NCBI GenBank assembly: GCA_016791325.1
Contig: JAEUMU010000246.1
Coordinates: 1 to 19,148 of the forward strand
Direction: 5' to 3'
From: Hyphomonadaceae bacterium
GTDB lineage: Bacteria > Pseudomonadota > Alphaproteobacteria > Caulobacterales > Aquidulcibacteraceae
DNA: 19,148 bases
Part shown: positions 9,622 to 18,114 of the stretch, piece after piece
How the letters are laid out: every line of letters starts with the position of its first letter
How positions within the stretch are numbered: the stretch's first letter is position 1
The notes under the pieces: generated by a model
Seen by the model: the letters and a program-made list of their open reading frames with translations, nothing else
Told to the model about the DNA's origin: nothing
Databases searched by the model: none
Made by a program: the position numbers and the translations under genes

Positions 9622-9640
9622 CTGCGGAGTTTGTCCGCAG
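9622..9640 (+). promoter_or_regulatory. hairpin adjoining the ribosome-binding site of the FG-GAP gene
   Basis: CTGCGGA (9622-9628), loop GTTTG, TCCGCAG (9634-9640): a perfect 7-bp stem whose 3' arm runs into the AGAGGAA ribosome-binding site (9639-9645) for the ATG at 9651. The rest of the 157-nt gap from the phosphoesterase (9494-9621) holds an imperfect direct repeat of CCCGCTCG...CACC and no gene. Control of translation is possible but not shown. Confidence 0.4.
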
Positions 9641-9650
9641 AGGAAACAGC

Positions 9651-10883
9651 ATGCGGATTGGCCTTCTTGCAGCCTGTGCTTGGGGCGTGGCTTGTTCGGC
9701 CGCGGCCGATCCTTGGTTCCGCGACGTTACCGGAACCCATCTGCCGCCGGCGCCCGAAGCTGGCTACGCGACAATGGATGCCGTCGCCGCCGATTTAGAT
9801 GGCGATGGCGATCTCGATCTGGTCACGCCGCAGGAATGGCGGGCCAACCGCATCCTGCTCAACGATGGCGGTGGGCGATTCGTGTTGGCGGAAGGCGCCT
9901 TGCCGCCAATACCAGAGTCCGAACTGGTCCGTCCCGCGCACATCCAGCGAGCGCTGATGAAAGATTCCGAGGATGTTTCGATCGCGGATTTCGATGGAGA
10001 CGGCGTGCCGGACTTCGTCATCGTCACCGAGGACGACGTGCGCTTAGGGCGCAGCAATGTGCATCAATATTATCGCGGCCTGGGCGGCAATCGCTATGAG
10101 CGCCGCAACGGCGCGCTGCCGGACACAGTCGCCAACGCCGTCGCTCATGCCGATGTTAGCGGCGACGGTGCGCTCGACTTGATCATCTCAGGCGATGGGC
10201 AGGATCGCATGCTCATCAATGATGGCCGCGGTGGTTTCATCGATGAGACGGAGGCGCGAATTCCGCGCGAAGCGGCCGTGGCGCAAGACGTCCAGTTTTT
10301 TGACGCCGATGGCGACGGCGATTTGGATATCGTGCTGGGCTTGGAAGGCGGCCATGCGCTCTGGATCAATAATGGCGCGGGGGTTTTCGAGGATGAAAGT
10401 CGTGCGCGCCTGCCTGCGCCCGGCAATGTCGAGGCGCGCAAAGTTGTCCCCGCTGATGTCGATGGCGACGGCGATCTCGATCTCTATTTCGCGCACGTCT
10501 CTTGGCAGGGAAGGGCGCCGCAGGATCGGCTCTTCATCAATGACGGGCGCGGTCGTTTCAGCGATGGCACGGCCGCGCGGCTTCCCCAGGGGGATTTGCT
10601 CTCTTTGGACGCCGCCTTCGCTGATCTGGACGGCGATGGCGACCTGGATCTGGTCCAAGGCAATGGCGGGTCGGTGCGCGTCTACGCCAATGACGGCGGC
10701 GGGCGCTTTTCAGACGTCACCGTCCAAGCGCTTGGAGTGGATGTCCCCGGCACGAGCATCACGGTCGAAGTGGCGGACTTTAACGGTGATGGCCGCCCTG
10801 ACATCTTTATCGGCCAGCTCGCGCTTCCAGGCGGCGGGGCGGCCCAGGACCGCTTGTTCCTGAACATCCGGCGGCGGCGCTAG
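9651..10883 (+). CDS. secreted FG-GAP/VCBS-repeat beta-propeller protein
   Basis: 410-aa exported protein: signal peptide [19 protein letters not shown], then a domain made entirely of FG-GAP/VCBS-type repeats. Seven calcium-loop motifs of the D-x-(D/N/S)-G-D-G-x-x-D type start at about residues 48, 113, 168, 218, 269, 325 and 376, spaced 50-65 residues. Several are followed by an LxxNDGxGxF strand (for example [11 protein letters not shown]). Seven repeats fit one seven-bladed, calcium-stabilised propeller, as in integrin-alpha-like folds. No enzyme domain, transmembrane anchor or sorting signal is present; the protein ends just after the last blade. The start is set by AGAGGAA 6 nt upstream of ATG 9651; the longer open frame from 9561 has a non-signal leader. 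Its ligand or partner is unknown. Confidence 0.85.
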   Translation: MRIGLLAACAWGVACSAAADPWFRDVTGTHLPPAPEAGYATMDAVAADLDGDGDLDLVTPQEWRANRILLNDGGGRFVLAEGALPPIPESELVRPAHIQRALMKDSEDVSIADFDGDGVPDFVIVTEDDVRLGRSNVHQYYRGLGGNRYERRNGALPDTVANAVAHADVSGDGALDLIISGDGQDRMLINDGRGGFIDETEARIPREAAVAQDVQFFDADGDGDLDIVLGLEGGHALWINNGAGVFEDESRARLPAPGNVEARKVVPADVDGDGDLDLYFAHVSWQGRAPQDRLFINDGRGRFSDGTAARLPQGDLLSLDAAFADLDGDGDLDLVQGNGGSVRVYANDGGGRFSDVTVQALGVDVPGTSITVEVADFNGDGRPDIFIGQLALPGGGAAQDRLFLNIRRRR

Positions 10884-11019
10884 CCCTCTCGACCGTCCTT
10901 GGGGAGCCTCCACAACCGCTTCCTGTGCTCTGGGCGGGGTCTACGGCCTTGCCCCGAGGCGCTGTTTCGGCTATCCGCCCCGCTTTCCCGCCGCACGCGG
11001 GTCCAGGAGTTTTCCGGCA

Positions 11020-11202
11020 ATGGCCGTTCCGAAGCGAAAAACCTCGCCCTCCCGGCGCGGCATGCGCCGCTCGCACGATAAGCTGGCGAAGAATACCTAC
11101 GTCGAGGACAAGGAATCCCTCGAACTGCGCCGTCCGCACCATATCGACCTGAAAACAGGTCGATATCGCGGCAAGCAAGTGCTTCCCCCCCAGGAAGATT
11201 GA
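11020..11202 (+). CDS. rpmF: 50S ribosomal protein L32
   Basis: 60-aa basic protein beginning [20 protein letters not shown], the unmistakable L32 N-terminus, and ending [14 protein letters not shown] as in alphaproteobacterial L32. It has no cysteines, so it is the zinc-independent form. AGGAG lies 10 nt before the ATG. The 136-nt gap before it (10884-11019) shows no gene and only a weak 5-bp hairpin. The usual rpmF partner plsX is absent here; a small lipoprotein gene follows 4 nt after the stop. Confidence 0.97.
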   Translation: MAVPKRKTSPSRRGMRRSHDKLAKNTYVEDKESLELRRPHHIDLKTGRYRGKQVLPPQED

Positions 11203-11206
11203 GCCT

Positions 11207-11749
11207 TTGAGGGCGCTGGCGGCGGCGTTAGGCGCCCTGGCGCTCAGCGCCTGCCAGTTCGATCCTCCAACTCAGGGCGCCCGTGACGTCTCTGTACCCG
11301 CTTTAACGGAGCAGGGCAATGAGCCGCTGCGGGTGGGCATGTCGCTTGCCGAGGCCCGCCAGGCCTCGGGCCAGTCCCTGAACGCGCCCGCTATCGAAGA
11401 GGGTGTACCCCGCGCCTGCTCACAGCAGCCTTTTCGCACCACGGACGGTGATCAGCTTTGGCTGATGTTCGAGGGGGATCGGCTCGTCCGGATCACCGCC
11501 GGCGATGAGGCGCCACGAACGCGCACGCTCCAAAATGTCGGCGTCGGCTCGACCGACGCCGAGGTGCGCACGGCATACCAGGGCGTCATTGAAGAGCCGG
11601 CGAAATATGATCCGCCACCCGCTCACGATCTAATCGTCTGGGCAGAGGCCAATCGGAGCGGCTTGCGTTTTGAGGTCGACGCCGCTGGACGGGTCGCGCG
11701 CGTTCACGCTGGAGGGCCTGAAATTCTCTACGTGGAGGGTTGCGCCTAA
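11207..11749 (+). CDS. small lipoprotein of unknown function
   Basis: 180-aa predicted lipoprotein. The short signal peptide MRALAAALGALALSAC has a lipobox L-S-A-C with acylated Cys16, so it is membrane-anchored facing the periplasm. Two related segments, RVGMSLAEARQASG (42-55) and VGVGSTDAEVRTAYQG (111-126), resemble the G-x-(S/T)-xx-E-(A/V)-R turn-helix of BamE-like small lipoproteins, one per half. The C-terminal SGLRFEVDAAGRV and YVEGCA close a conserved-looking domain; C71 and C179 could pair. I recognise this as a widespread uncharacterised type but cannot name a function. The start is a TTG only 4 nt after the rpmF stop, with no separate ribosome-binding site, so it may rely on coupling to L32 translation. 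Confidence 0.7.
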   Translation: MRALAAALGALALSACQFDPPTQGARDVSVPALTEQGNEPLRVGMSLAEARQASGQSLNAPAIEEGVPRACSQQPFRTTDGDQLWLMFEGDRLVRITAGDEAPRTRTLQNVGVGSTDAEVRTAYQGVIEEPAKYDPPPAHDLIVWAEANRSGLRFEVDAAGRVARVHAGGPEILYVEGCA

Positions 11750-11828
11750 AGCGCATACGCCCTCTGCGCGGGTTCGCCTTGCGTTTTGGCCGCGCCCGCG
11801 CTCCAAACACGCGTTCCTTTAAGCGTAA

Positions 11829-13756
<1,928 letters not shown>

Positions 13757-13872
13757 CACCCCAGCTTCCGACTGGGAGCGCTCTAACCCCTTAACGCTCA
13801 CGTGACGGCGTGCGAGCGGCCATGCCTACAGCGCCGCACATACTTTGCTACGCCCGCTGTTGTGCGATTTGC

Positions 13873-13891
13873 CTAAGAAAAATTTTCCTAG
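13873..13891. promoter_or_regulatory. operator-like palindrome
   Basis: CTAAGAAAAATTTTCCTAG: two 9-nt arms around a central A, with one mismatched pair. It lacks a GC-rich stem and a loop, so it suits a dimeric DNA-binding protein better than a terminator. The left arm's GCCTAAG recurs at 13953-13959. The binding protein is unknown. Confidence 0.4.
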
Positions 13892-14000
13892 CGACGGACC
13901 CAAGCGGCTGTGGCGGGACTTGTTTCGTTCACGACAAGCCCTAGTGGTGCTAGCCTAAGTACATGATTATAAATGAATAGAACAAAACCAGTATATTTTT

Positions 14001-14048
14001 GAGTCTTAACGATTCCTTTACCGAACTCCCACAGCGTCCCGCCGATTC
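14001..14048 (+). promoter_or_regulatory. candidate CtrA-like box with three GANTC sites upstream of ftsB
   Basis: TTAA (14006-14009), 7 nt, TTTA (14017-14020) differs by one base from the CtrA consensus TTAA-N7-TTAA known from Caulobacter. GANTC, the CcrM methylation site, occurs as GAGTC (14001-14005), GATTC inside the spacer (14011-14015) and GATTC (14044-14048). The region ends 12 nt before the start codon of the ftsB-like gene. Motifs are seen; regulation is inferred. Confidence 0.35.
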
Positions 14049-14060
14049 GGGGTCGAGACG

Positions 14061-14351
14061 ATGTCTAAGGGTGGCGCAACCGTGCTGGGGATCGTGCTGG
14101 GCGGCGCGATTATTTATCTGGGCGCCCATGCCGTCACCGGCCGCCAAGGTCTGATTGCCTATGTTGACCTCCAGGCGCAGGAGCGCTCGCTGGAACAGCG
14201 CCTGGATCGGCTGGAGGGCCAGCGCGCGGCCTTGGAAGCGCGGGCCGCTCGCATGCGTCCCGAGAGTCTTGATCTCGACTATCTGGACGAGCGCGCCCGC
14301 GTCACACTTGCGGCGGGCAATCGCGAGGAACTCGTTTTCGCAGTTGAGTAG
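14061..14351 (+). CDS. ftsB: FtsB/DivIC-family septum formation initiator
   Basis: 96-aa bitopic membrane protein: short N-terminus, one helix (about 7-25, TVLGIVLGGAIIYLGAHAV), a periplasmic coiled coil (about 36-65, rich in Leu, Glu, Arg and Gln), then the conserved DLDYLDERARVTL block (71-83). This is the FtsB/DivIC plan; such proteins join FtsL and FtsQ in the divisome. The last part is short, stopping soon after NREELVFAVE. Location between eno and pdhA is typical for the alphaproteobacterial version. GGGGTCGAG lies shortly before the ATG. Upstream is an AT-rich region with possible cell-cycle regulatory motifs. The symbol follows family membership; an annotator may prefer the generic name. 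Confidence 0.85.
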   Translation: MSKGGATVLGIVLGGAIIYLGAHAVTGRQGLIAYVDLQAQERSLEQRLDRLEGQRAALEARAARMRPESLDLDYLDERARVTLAAGNREELVFAVE

Positions 14352-14355
14352 GTTC

Positions 14356-14370
14356 TGCTGCAATGCAGCA
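14356..14370 (+). other. small perfect hairpin after ftsB
   Basis: TGCTGC, loop AAT, GCAGCA: a 6-bp stem starting 4 nt after the ftsB stop. It has no T run, so it is at best a weak terminator or RNA-stabilising stem. A second small stem, CCGCGC-GCGG-GCGCGG, lies at 14436-14451 upstream of the pdhA ribosome-binding site. Nothing else is seen in this 129-nt gap. Confidence 0.35.
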
Positions 14371-14480
14371 TCGCAACGCTCCCTGGCGAGCCAAGTCATT
14401 CCCGCATAAGAGGAACGCGTCGCAACCGGTGGACACCGCGCGCGGGCGCGGCGTTAGCTCTGTGTTGGAGGATGACAAAC

Positions 14481-15488
14481 ATGGGTCAGGCTGCGGCCAA
14501 GGCGAATGGCAAGCACACCGCTGAGGCGGGCAAGGAAGAGCTGCTTCAATACTATCGCGACATGCTGCTGATCCGCCGCTTCGAGGAGCGCGCCGGCCAG
14601 CTCTACGGCATGGGGTTGATCGGCGGCTTCTGCCATCTCTACATCGGCCAGGAAGCGGTCGTCGTCGGTATGCAGGCGGCGTTGAAGGAGGGTGATCAGG
14701 TCATCACCGCCTATCGCGATCACGGGCACATGCTGGCCGCGGGCATGACGGCGAACGGCGTGATGGCCGAATTGACCGGCCGCAGCGGCGGCTATTCTAA
14801 GGGCAAGGGCGGCTCGATGCACATGTTCAGCATCGAGAAGGCCTTCTATGGCGGCCATGGCATAGTGGGCGCGCAAGTCTCACTCGGCACCGGGCTCGCC
14901 TTCGCCAACTATTACCGCGGTGATGGAAAGGTCTGCCTCACCTATTTCGGCGATGGTGCGGCTAATCAGGGCCAAGTCTATGAGAGCTTCAATATGGCGG
15001 CGCTCTGGAAGCTGCCAGTGGTCTACATCGTCGAAAATAACCAGTACGCGATGGGCACGTCGATCCAGCGCTCATCCTCTGAAACTCATCTCTACAAACG
15101 CGGCGTGAGCTTCAACATTCCCGGCGAAGAGGTGGATGGCATGGATGTCATCGCCGTGCGCGAAGCCGGCAAGCGGGCCGTGGAACGCGCGCGCGCAGGC
15201 GAGGGCCCGTATCTTCTGGAGATGAAAACCTATCGCTATCGCGGCCATTCCATGTCCGATCCGGCGAAATACCGGACCAAGGAAGAGGTCGAGGAGCAAA
15301 AAGCCAAGCACGATCCGATCGAGCACGTGAAGAAGCTGCTGATCGATGCCGGCCATGCCACTGAGGATGGCCTGAAGGAAATCGACCGCGACATTCGCGG
15401 CGTCGTCAGCGCCAGCGCTGAGTTCGCGCAAGAGAGCCCTGAGCCCGATCCGAGCGAACTACTCACAGACGTTTACATCGACGCCTAG
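14481..15488 (+). CDS. pdhA: pyruvate dehydrogenase E1 component, alpha subunit
   Basis: Thiamine-diphosphate-dependent decarboxylation of pyruvate, as an alpha2beta2 E1 with PdhB. At 335 aa it has the E1-alpha plan: RRFEERAGQLYGMG (32-45), YRDHGH (78-83), GKGGSMHMF (108-116), the ThDP motif from GDG (157-159) to NN (186-187), and the RYRGHSMSDP loop (252-261) that carries phosphorylated serines in mitochondrial homologues. GGAGG (14467-14471) touches an ATG at 14472 but lies 9 nt from the ATG at 14481, so I choose 14481; the longer form adds only three residues (MTN). It starts the pdh gene run, and a MAPEG gene follows after 16 nt. Confidence 0.97.
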   Translation: MGQAAAKANGKHTAEAGKEELLQYYRDMLLIRRFEERAGQLYGMGLIGGFCHLYIGQEAVVVGMQAALKEGDQVITAYRDHGHMLAAGMTANGVMAELTGRSGGYSKGKGGSMHMFSIEKAFYGGHGIVGAQVSLGTGLAFANYYRGDGKVCLTYFGDGAANQGQVYESFNMAALWKLPVVYIVENNQYAMGTSIQRSSSETHLYKRGVSFNIPGEEVDGMDVIAVREAGKRAVERARAGEGPYLLEMKTYRYRGHSMSDPAKYRTKEEVEEQKAKHDPIEHVKKLLIDAGHATEDGLKEIDRDIRGVVSASAEFAQESPEPDPSELLTDVYIDA

Positions 15489-15504
15489 GTCGAGGGGGGA
15501 AGCC

Positions 15505-15903
15505 ATGACCGTTGAACTCACGTATCTCGCCTACACCATCGCGCTATTCTTCGTGGTGGTGTTGGCGCAAGCCTTCACGGGCATCCAGACCAATGGCGGC
15601 CTCGCCATGGCCAACAATCGCGACAACCTGAAGCCGCCAAGCGTGGCCCAGTTGCGCATGAAGCGCCTGACCGACAATTACCGCGAGAATCTGTGGTTTT
15701 TCGTCCCGCTCATCCTGATCGCGGCGATTGCAGATATCTCCAACCAATGGACGGTGCTGGGCGCGCAGGTTTTCTTCTGGTCGCGCCTCGGCCACGCCAT
15801 TTGGTATGCGTTCGGCTGGCCGATTGTGCGCCCGCTGTTCTGGCTTGCTGGCGTGATCGGCTGCGTGCTCATTTTCCTTAGTCTGTTCGGGATCATCGCC
15901 TGA
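15505..15903 (+). CDS. MAPEG-family integral membrane protein
   Basis: 132-aa membrane protein with four hydrophobic helices. MAPEG features are the [21 protein letters not shown] loop after helix 1, [14 protein letters not shown] in helix 2, and the [18 protein letters not shown] stretch near the third. MAPEG proteins include glutathione-dependent membrane transferases and isomerases; bacterial members of this size are mostly uncharacterised, so no substrate is assigned. GGGGGGAAG precedes the ATG. It lies inside the pdh operon between pdhA and pdhB, and its TGA shares one base with the ATG of pdhB (TGATG), so it is probably co-translated with E1-beta. A functional link to pyruvate dehydrogenase is not established. 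Confidence 0.85.
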   Translation: MTVELTYLAYTIALFFVVVLAQAFTGIQTNGGLAMANNRDNLKPPSVAQLRMKRLTDNYRENLWFFVPLILIAAIADISNQWTVLGAQVFFWSRLGHAIWYAFGWPIVRPLFWLAGVIGCVLIFLSLFGIIA

Positions 15904-17261
15904 TGACGCAAATCCTCATGCCCGCGCTCTCGCCGACGATGGAGGAGGGCAATCTCGCCAAATGGCTGGTCAAAGTCGGCGACAAGATCGAACCCGGCCA
16001 GGTCATCGCCGAGATCGAGACCGACAAGGCCACGATGGAGGTCGAGGCCGTAGATGAAGGCACAGTGACCGAATTGCTGGTCCAAGAAGGCGCGCAAGGC
16101 GTGAAGGTGAACACGCCGATCGCCGTTCTGGACGGGGCAGTCGCCGCCGCCCCGCCAAGGCAAGAAACAAAACAGGCGGAGAAGCCTGCGGCGCGCGAGA
16201 AAGCGACTAAGCAAGAACAGCCGACCAGGATCTCAACGCCAACACCCCAGCCCGAAGTCGAAGCGCCCGCTGGAACGCAGACGCTCAAACTCACGGTGCG
16301 TGATGCGCTCCGCGATGCAATGGCGGAGGAAATGCGCCGGGATGAGAGCGTCTTTCTGATGGGTGAAGAGGTCGCGCAGTATCAAGGCGCGTACAAGGTC
16401 TCGCGCGGTCTGCTGGACGAGTTTGGCCCCAAGCGCGTCGTCGACACCCCGATCACCGAACACGGTTTCGCGGGCTTGGGTGTTGGCGCGGCGATGGCCG
16501 GATTAAAGCCGATTGTCGAGTTCATGACCTGGAACTTCGGCATGCAGGCGATCGACCACATCATCAATTCGGCCGCCAAGACGCTCTACATGTCGGGCGG
16601 TCAGATTAAGTCGAGTATCGTGTTCCGTGGGCCGAACGGCGCGGCTGCGCGCGTCGCCGCTCAGCACAGCCAGGATTATTCATCCTGGTACAGCCACATC
16701 CCCGGCCTGATCGTGATTGCGCCATATGACGCCGCCGATGCGAAGGGGCTCCTCAAGGCGGCAATCCGCAACCCCAATCCGGTCGTCTTTCTTGAGCACG
16801 AAATGCTCTATGGCGTGGAGTTTGAGGTTCCGGACGTGCCGGATTGGATCGTGCCGATCGGGAAGGCGAAAGTCCGCCGCGTGGGCGCCAACGTCACCAT
16901 CACTGCGCACTCGCGCATGGTGGGTCTCGCGCTGAAGGCGGCGGAGCAACTGGCCGAACAGGGCATCGACGCTGAGGTGATCGACCTGCGCACATTGCGC
17001 CCGCTCGATAGCGCCACCATCATCGAAAGCGTCAAGAAGACCAACCGGATCGTCACTGTGGAGGAAGGCTGGGCGCAATCCGGCGTGGGCGCCGAAATCG
17101 CTGCGCGCGTCACCAGCGAAGCGTTCGATTATCTTGATGCGCCGCCCACGCGCGTCCACCAAGTCGATGCACCGCTGGCATACGCCGCCAATCTCGAAGC
17201 GCTGGCGCTGCCGAACGTGGATAAGATCGTGGACGCTGTGAAGGCTGTGACCTACCGGTGA
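15903..17261 (+). CDS. pdhB: pyruvate dehydrogenase E1 component, beta subunit, with N-terminal lipoyl domain
   Basis: Beta partner of PdhA, 452 aa. Residues 1-78 are a lipoyl domain, [16 protein letters not shown] at 6-21, with the lipoylated lysine K42 in ETDKATME. A flexible Ala/Pro/Lys/Glu linker (about 79-127) leads to the E1-beta body (about 128-452), marked by [27 protein letters not shown] with its ThDP-contacting glutamate, [20 protein letters not shown] (split here as two adjacent motifs), and RTLRPLD. A lipoyl domain on E1-beta is a known feature of alphaproteobacterial complexes such as those of Sinorhizobium and Zymomonas. The lipoyl domain is nearly the same as that of PdhC. The start overlaps the MAPEG stop by one base; the stop overlaps the next gene's GTG by 4 nt. 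Confidence 0.97.
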   Translation: MTQILMPALSPTMEEGNLAKWLVKVGDKIEPGQVIAEIETDKATMEVEAVDEGTVTELLVQEGAQGVKVNTPIAVLDGAVAAAPPRQETKQAEKPAAREKATKQEQPTRISTPTPQPEVEAPAGTQTLKLTVRDALRDAMAEEMRRDESVFLMGEEVAQYQGAYKVSRGLLDEFGPKRVVDTPITEHGFAGLGVGAAMAGLKPIVEFMTWNFGMQAIDHIINSAAKTLYMSGGQIKSSIVFRGPNGAAARVAAQHSQDYSSWYSHIPGLIVIAPYDAADAKGLLKAAIRNPNPVVFLEHEMLYGVEFEVPDVPDWIVPIGKAKVRRVGANVTITAHSRMVGLALKAAEQLAEQGIDAEVIDLRTLRPLDSATIIESVKKTNRIVTVEEGWAQSGVGAEIAARVTSEAFDYLDAPPTRVHQVDAPLAYAANLEALALPNVDKIVDAVKAVTYR

Positions 17262-17677
17262 TCTATCGCGGCGCCTGCCATTGCGGCGCGGTGAGCGCCG
17301 TCTATGAAACCGAAGCGCCCGTCCAGCTGCGGCGAGACGGGTGCGGGTTTTGCGCCTCTCGCGGTGTGAAATCGGCCAGCGATCCGCACGGCAGGCTCTC
17401 TGTCGTCAGCACACACAAGCTCGTCCGCTATCGCTTTGGCCACAAGAGCGCGGATTTCCTCATCTGCCCCATTTGCGGGACGTATGTGGCCACCAGCATG
17501 GAAAGCGCTCGTGGGCAAATTGGCGTGCTGAACGTCGTTGGCGCGCAGATAGCGGAGTTGAAAGACGGCCCGGCAGCGCTCTCTGACCTTGAAGGCGAAA
17601 CCGCCGCCGAGCGGATTGCCCGGCGCACATCCCGCTGGACGCCTTTGACCCTCACCGAGTGCGGAGCGGAGTCATGA
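17258..17677 (+). CDS. GFA-family (glutathione-dependent formaldehyde-activating-like) zinc protein
   Basis: 139-aa protein with the cysteine pattern of the GFA/Mss4-like fold: C7 and C9 in GACHCGAV, C29 and C32 in [10 protein letters not shown]70 and C73 in CPICGTYV. The downstream [18 protein letters not shown] and [10 protein letters not shown] blocks match a GFA subgroup of unknown substrate. In most members the middle motif is C-x-C-x-x-C; here the first position is D27 (RRDGCGFC), so one usual zinc ligand seems absent. Activity on glutathione adducts cannot be assumed. The GTG start overlaps the pdhB stop (GTGA) and its stop overlaps the next ATG (ATGA), placing it firmly in the pdh transcript. 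Confidence 0.8.
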   Translation: MIYRGACHCGAVSAVYETEAPVQLRRDGCGFCASRGVKSASDPHGRLSVVSTHKLVRYRFGHKSADFLICPICGTYVATSMESARGQIGVLNVVGAQIAELKDGPAALSDLEGETAAERIARRTSRWTPLTLTECGAES

Positions 17678-18114
17678 CTGAAGGCGAGGTTGTAGAGCAA
17701 TTGGTGGAATACATGAGCATCCTTCTGTTGGGTGTGTCGCTCATTTTCACCGTGGTTTCGGCTTATATCGTCGCGCTCAATTATTTCGTCGGCGACGCCA
17801 TGCTGATCGCGCGCCTCGGCGCGTTCGCGTTCGTCTCGCTCATCTTGCTGCTGCTTCTGGTGGTCATGATCGGGGCCGAGGGCACGCACGCCGGATTAAT
17901 TGCGCGATTGCGCGAAATCGAAGCGGCGGGTGAACTTACTGCAGCCGGGCGCGCAGCGCTGAGCAACGCAGTTGGGGGCGTTGATCGCTTTGTGCGCGCC
18001 CTCTTGTGGATCGGCATGATCTCCGTTTACGCCGTTCTAGCCTATATGACCTTCCTGCACCGCTGGAAGCCCGACGTTGTCAACGTCGCGCTGCAATCAC
18101 GGAAAGCGAATTAA
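17674..18114 (+). CDS. three-helix membrane protein of unknown function
   Basis: 146-aa protein with three predicted membrane helices: about 15-37 ([19 protein letters not shown]), 43-66 ([21 protein letters not shown]) and 108-130 ([20 protein letters not shown]). A soluble stretch of about 35 residues ([20 protein letters not shown] onward) lies between helices 2 and 3. I recognise no family. ATG 17674 is chosen over an open GTG at 17659 because it overlaps the previous stop as ATGA and has CGGAG shortly upstream. The stop shares one base with the pdhC ATG (TAATG). The position suggests it is made together with the E2 subunit, but nothing in its sequence says why. Confidence 0.75.
   Translation: MTEGEVVEQLVEYMSILLLGVSLIFTVVSAYIVALNYFVGDAMLIARLGAFAFVSLILLLLLVVMIGAEGTHAGLIARLREIEAAGELTAAGRAALSNAVGGVDRFVRALLWIGMISVYAVLAYMTFLHRWKPDVVNVALQSRKAN

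Larger units (their letters stand above)
13757..14060 (+). other. 304-nt divergent intergenic region with an AT-rich core
   Basis: No gene is supported here. It separates the leftward DUF1275 gene from the rightward ftsB-like gene and contrasts sharply with its GC-rich surroundings, above all at 13960-14000. It contains a near-perfect palindrome (13873-13891), GCCTAAG twice (13871-13877 and 13953-13959), three CTAG tetramers (13888, 13941, 13950), a TATAAA at 13968-13973 that could be a -10 element with no clear -35, and a CtrA/GANTC-like cluster at 14001-14048. Promoters for both flanking genes are expected in it. Confidence 0.6.
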
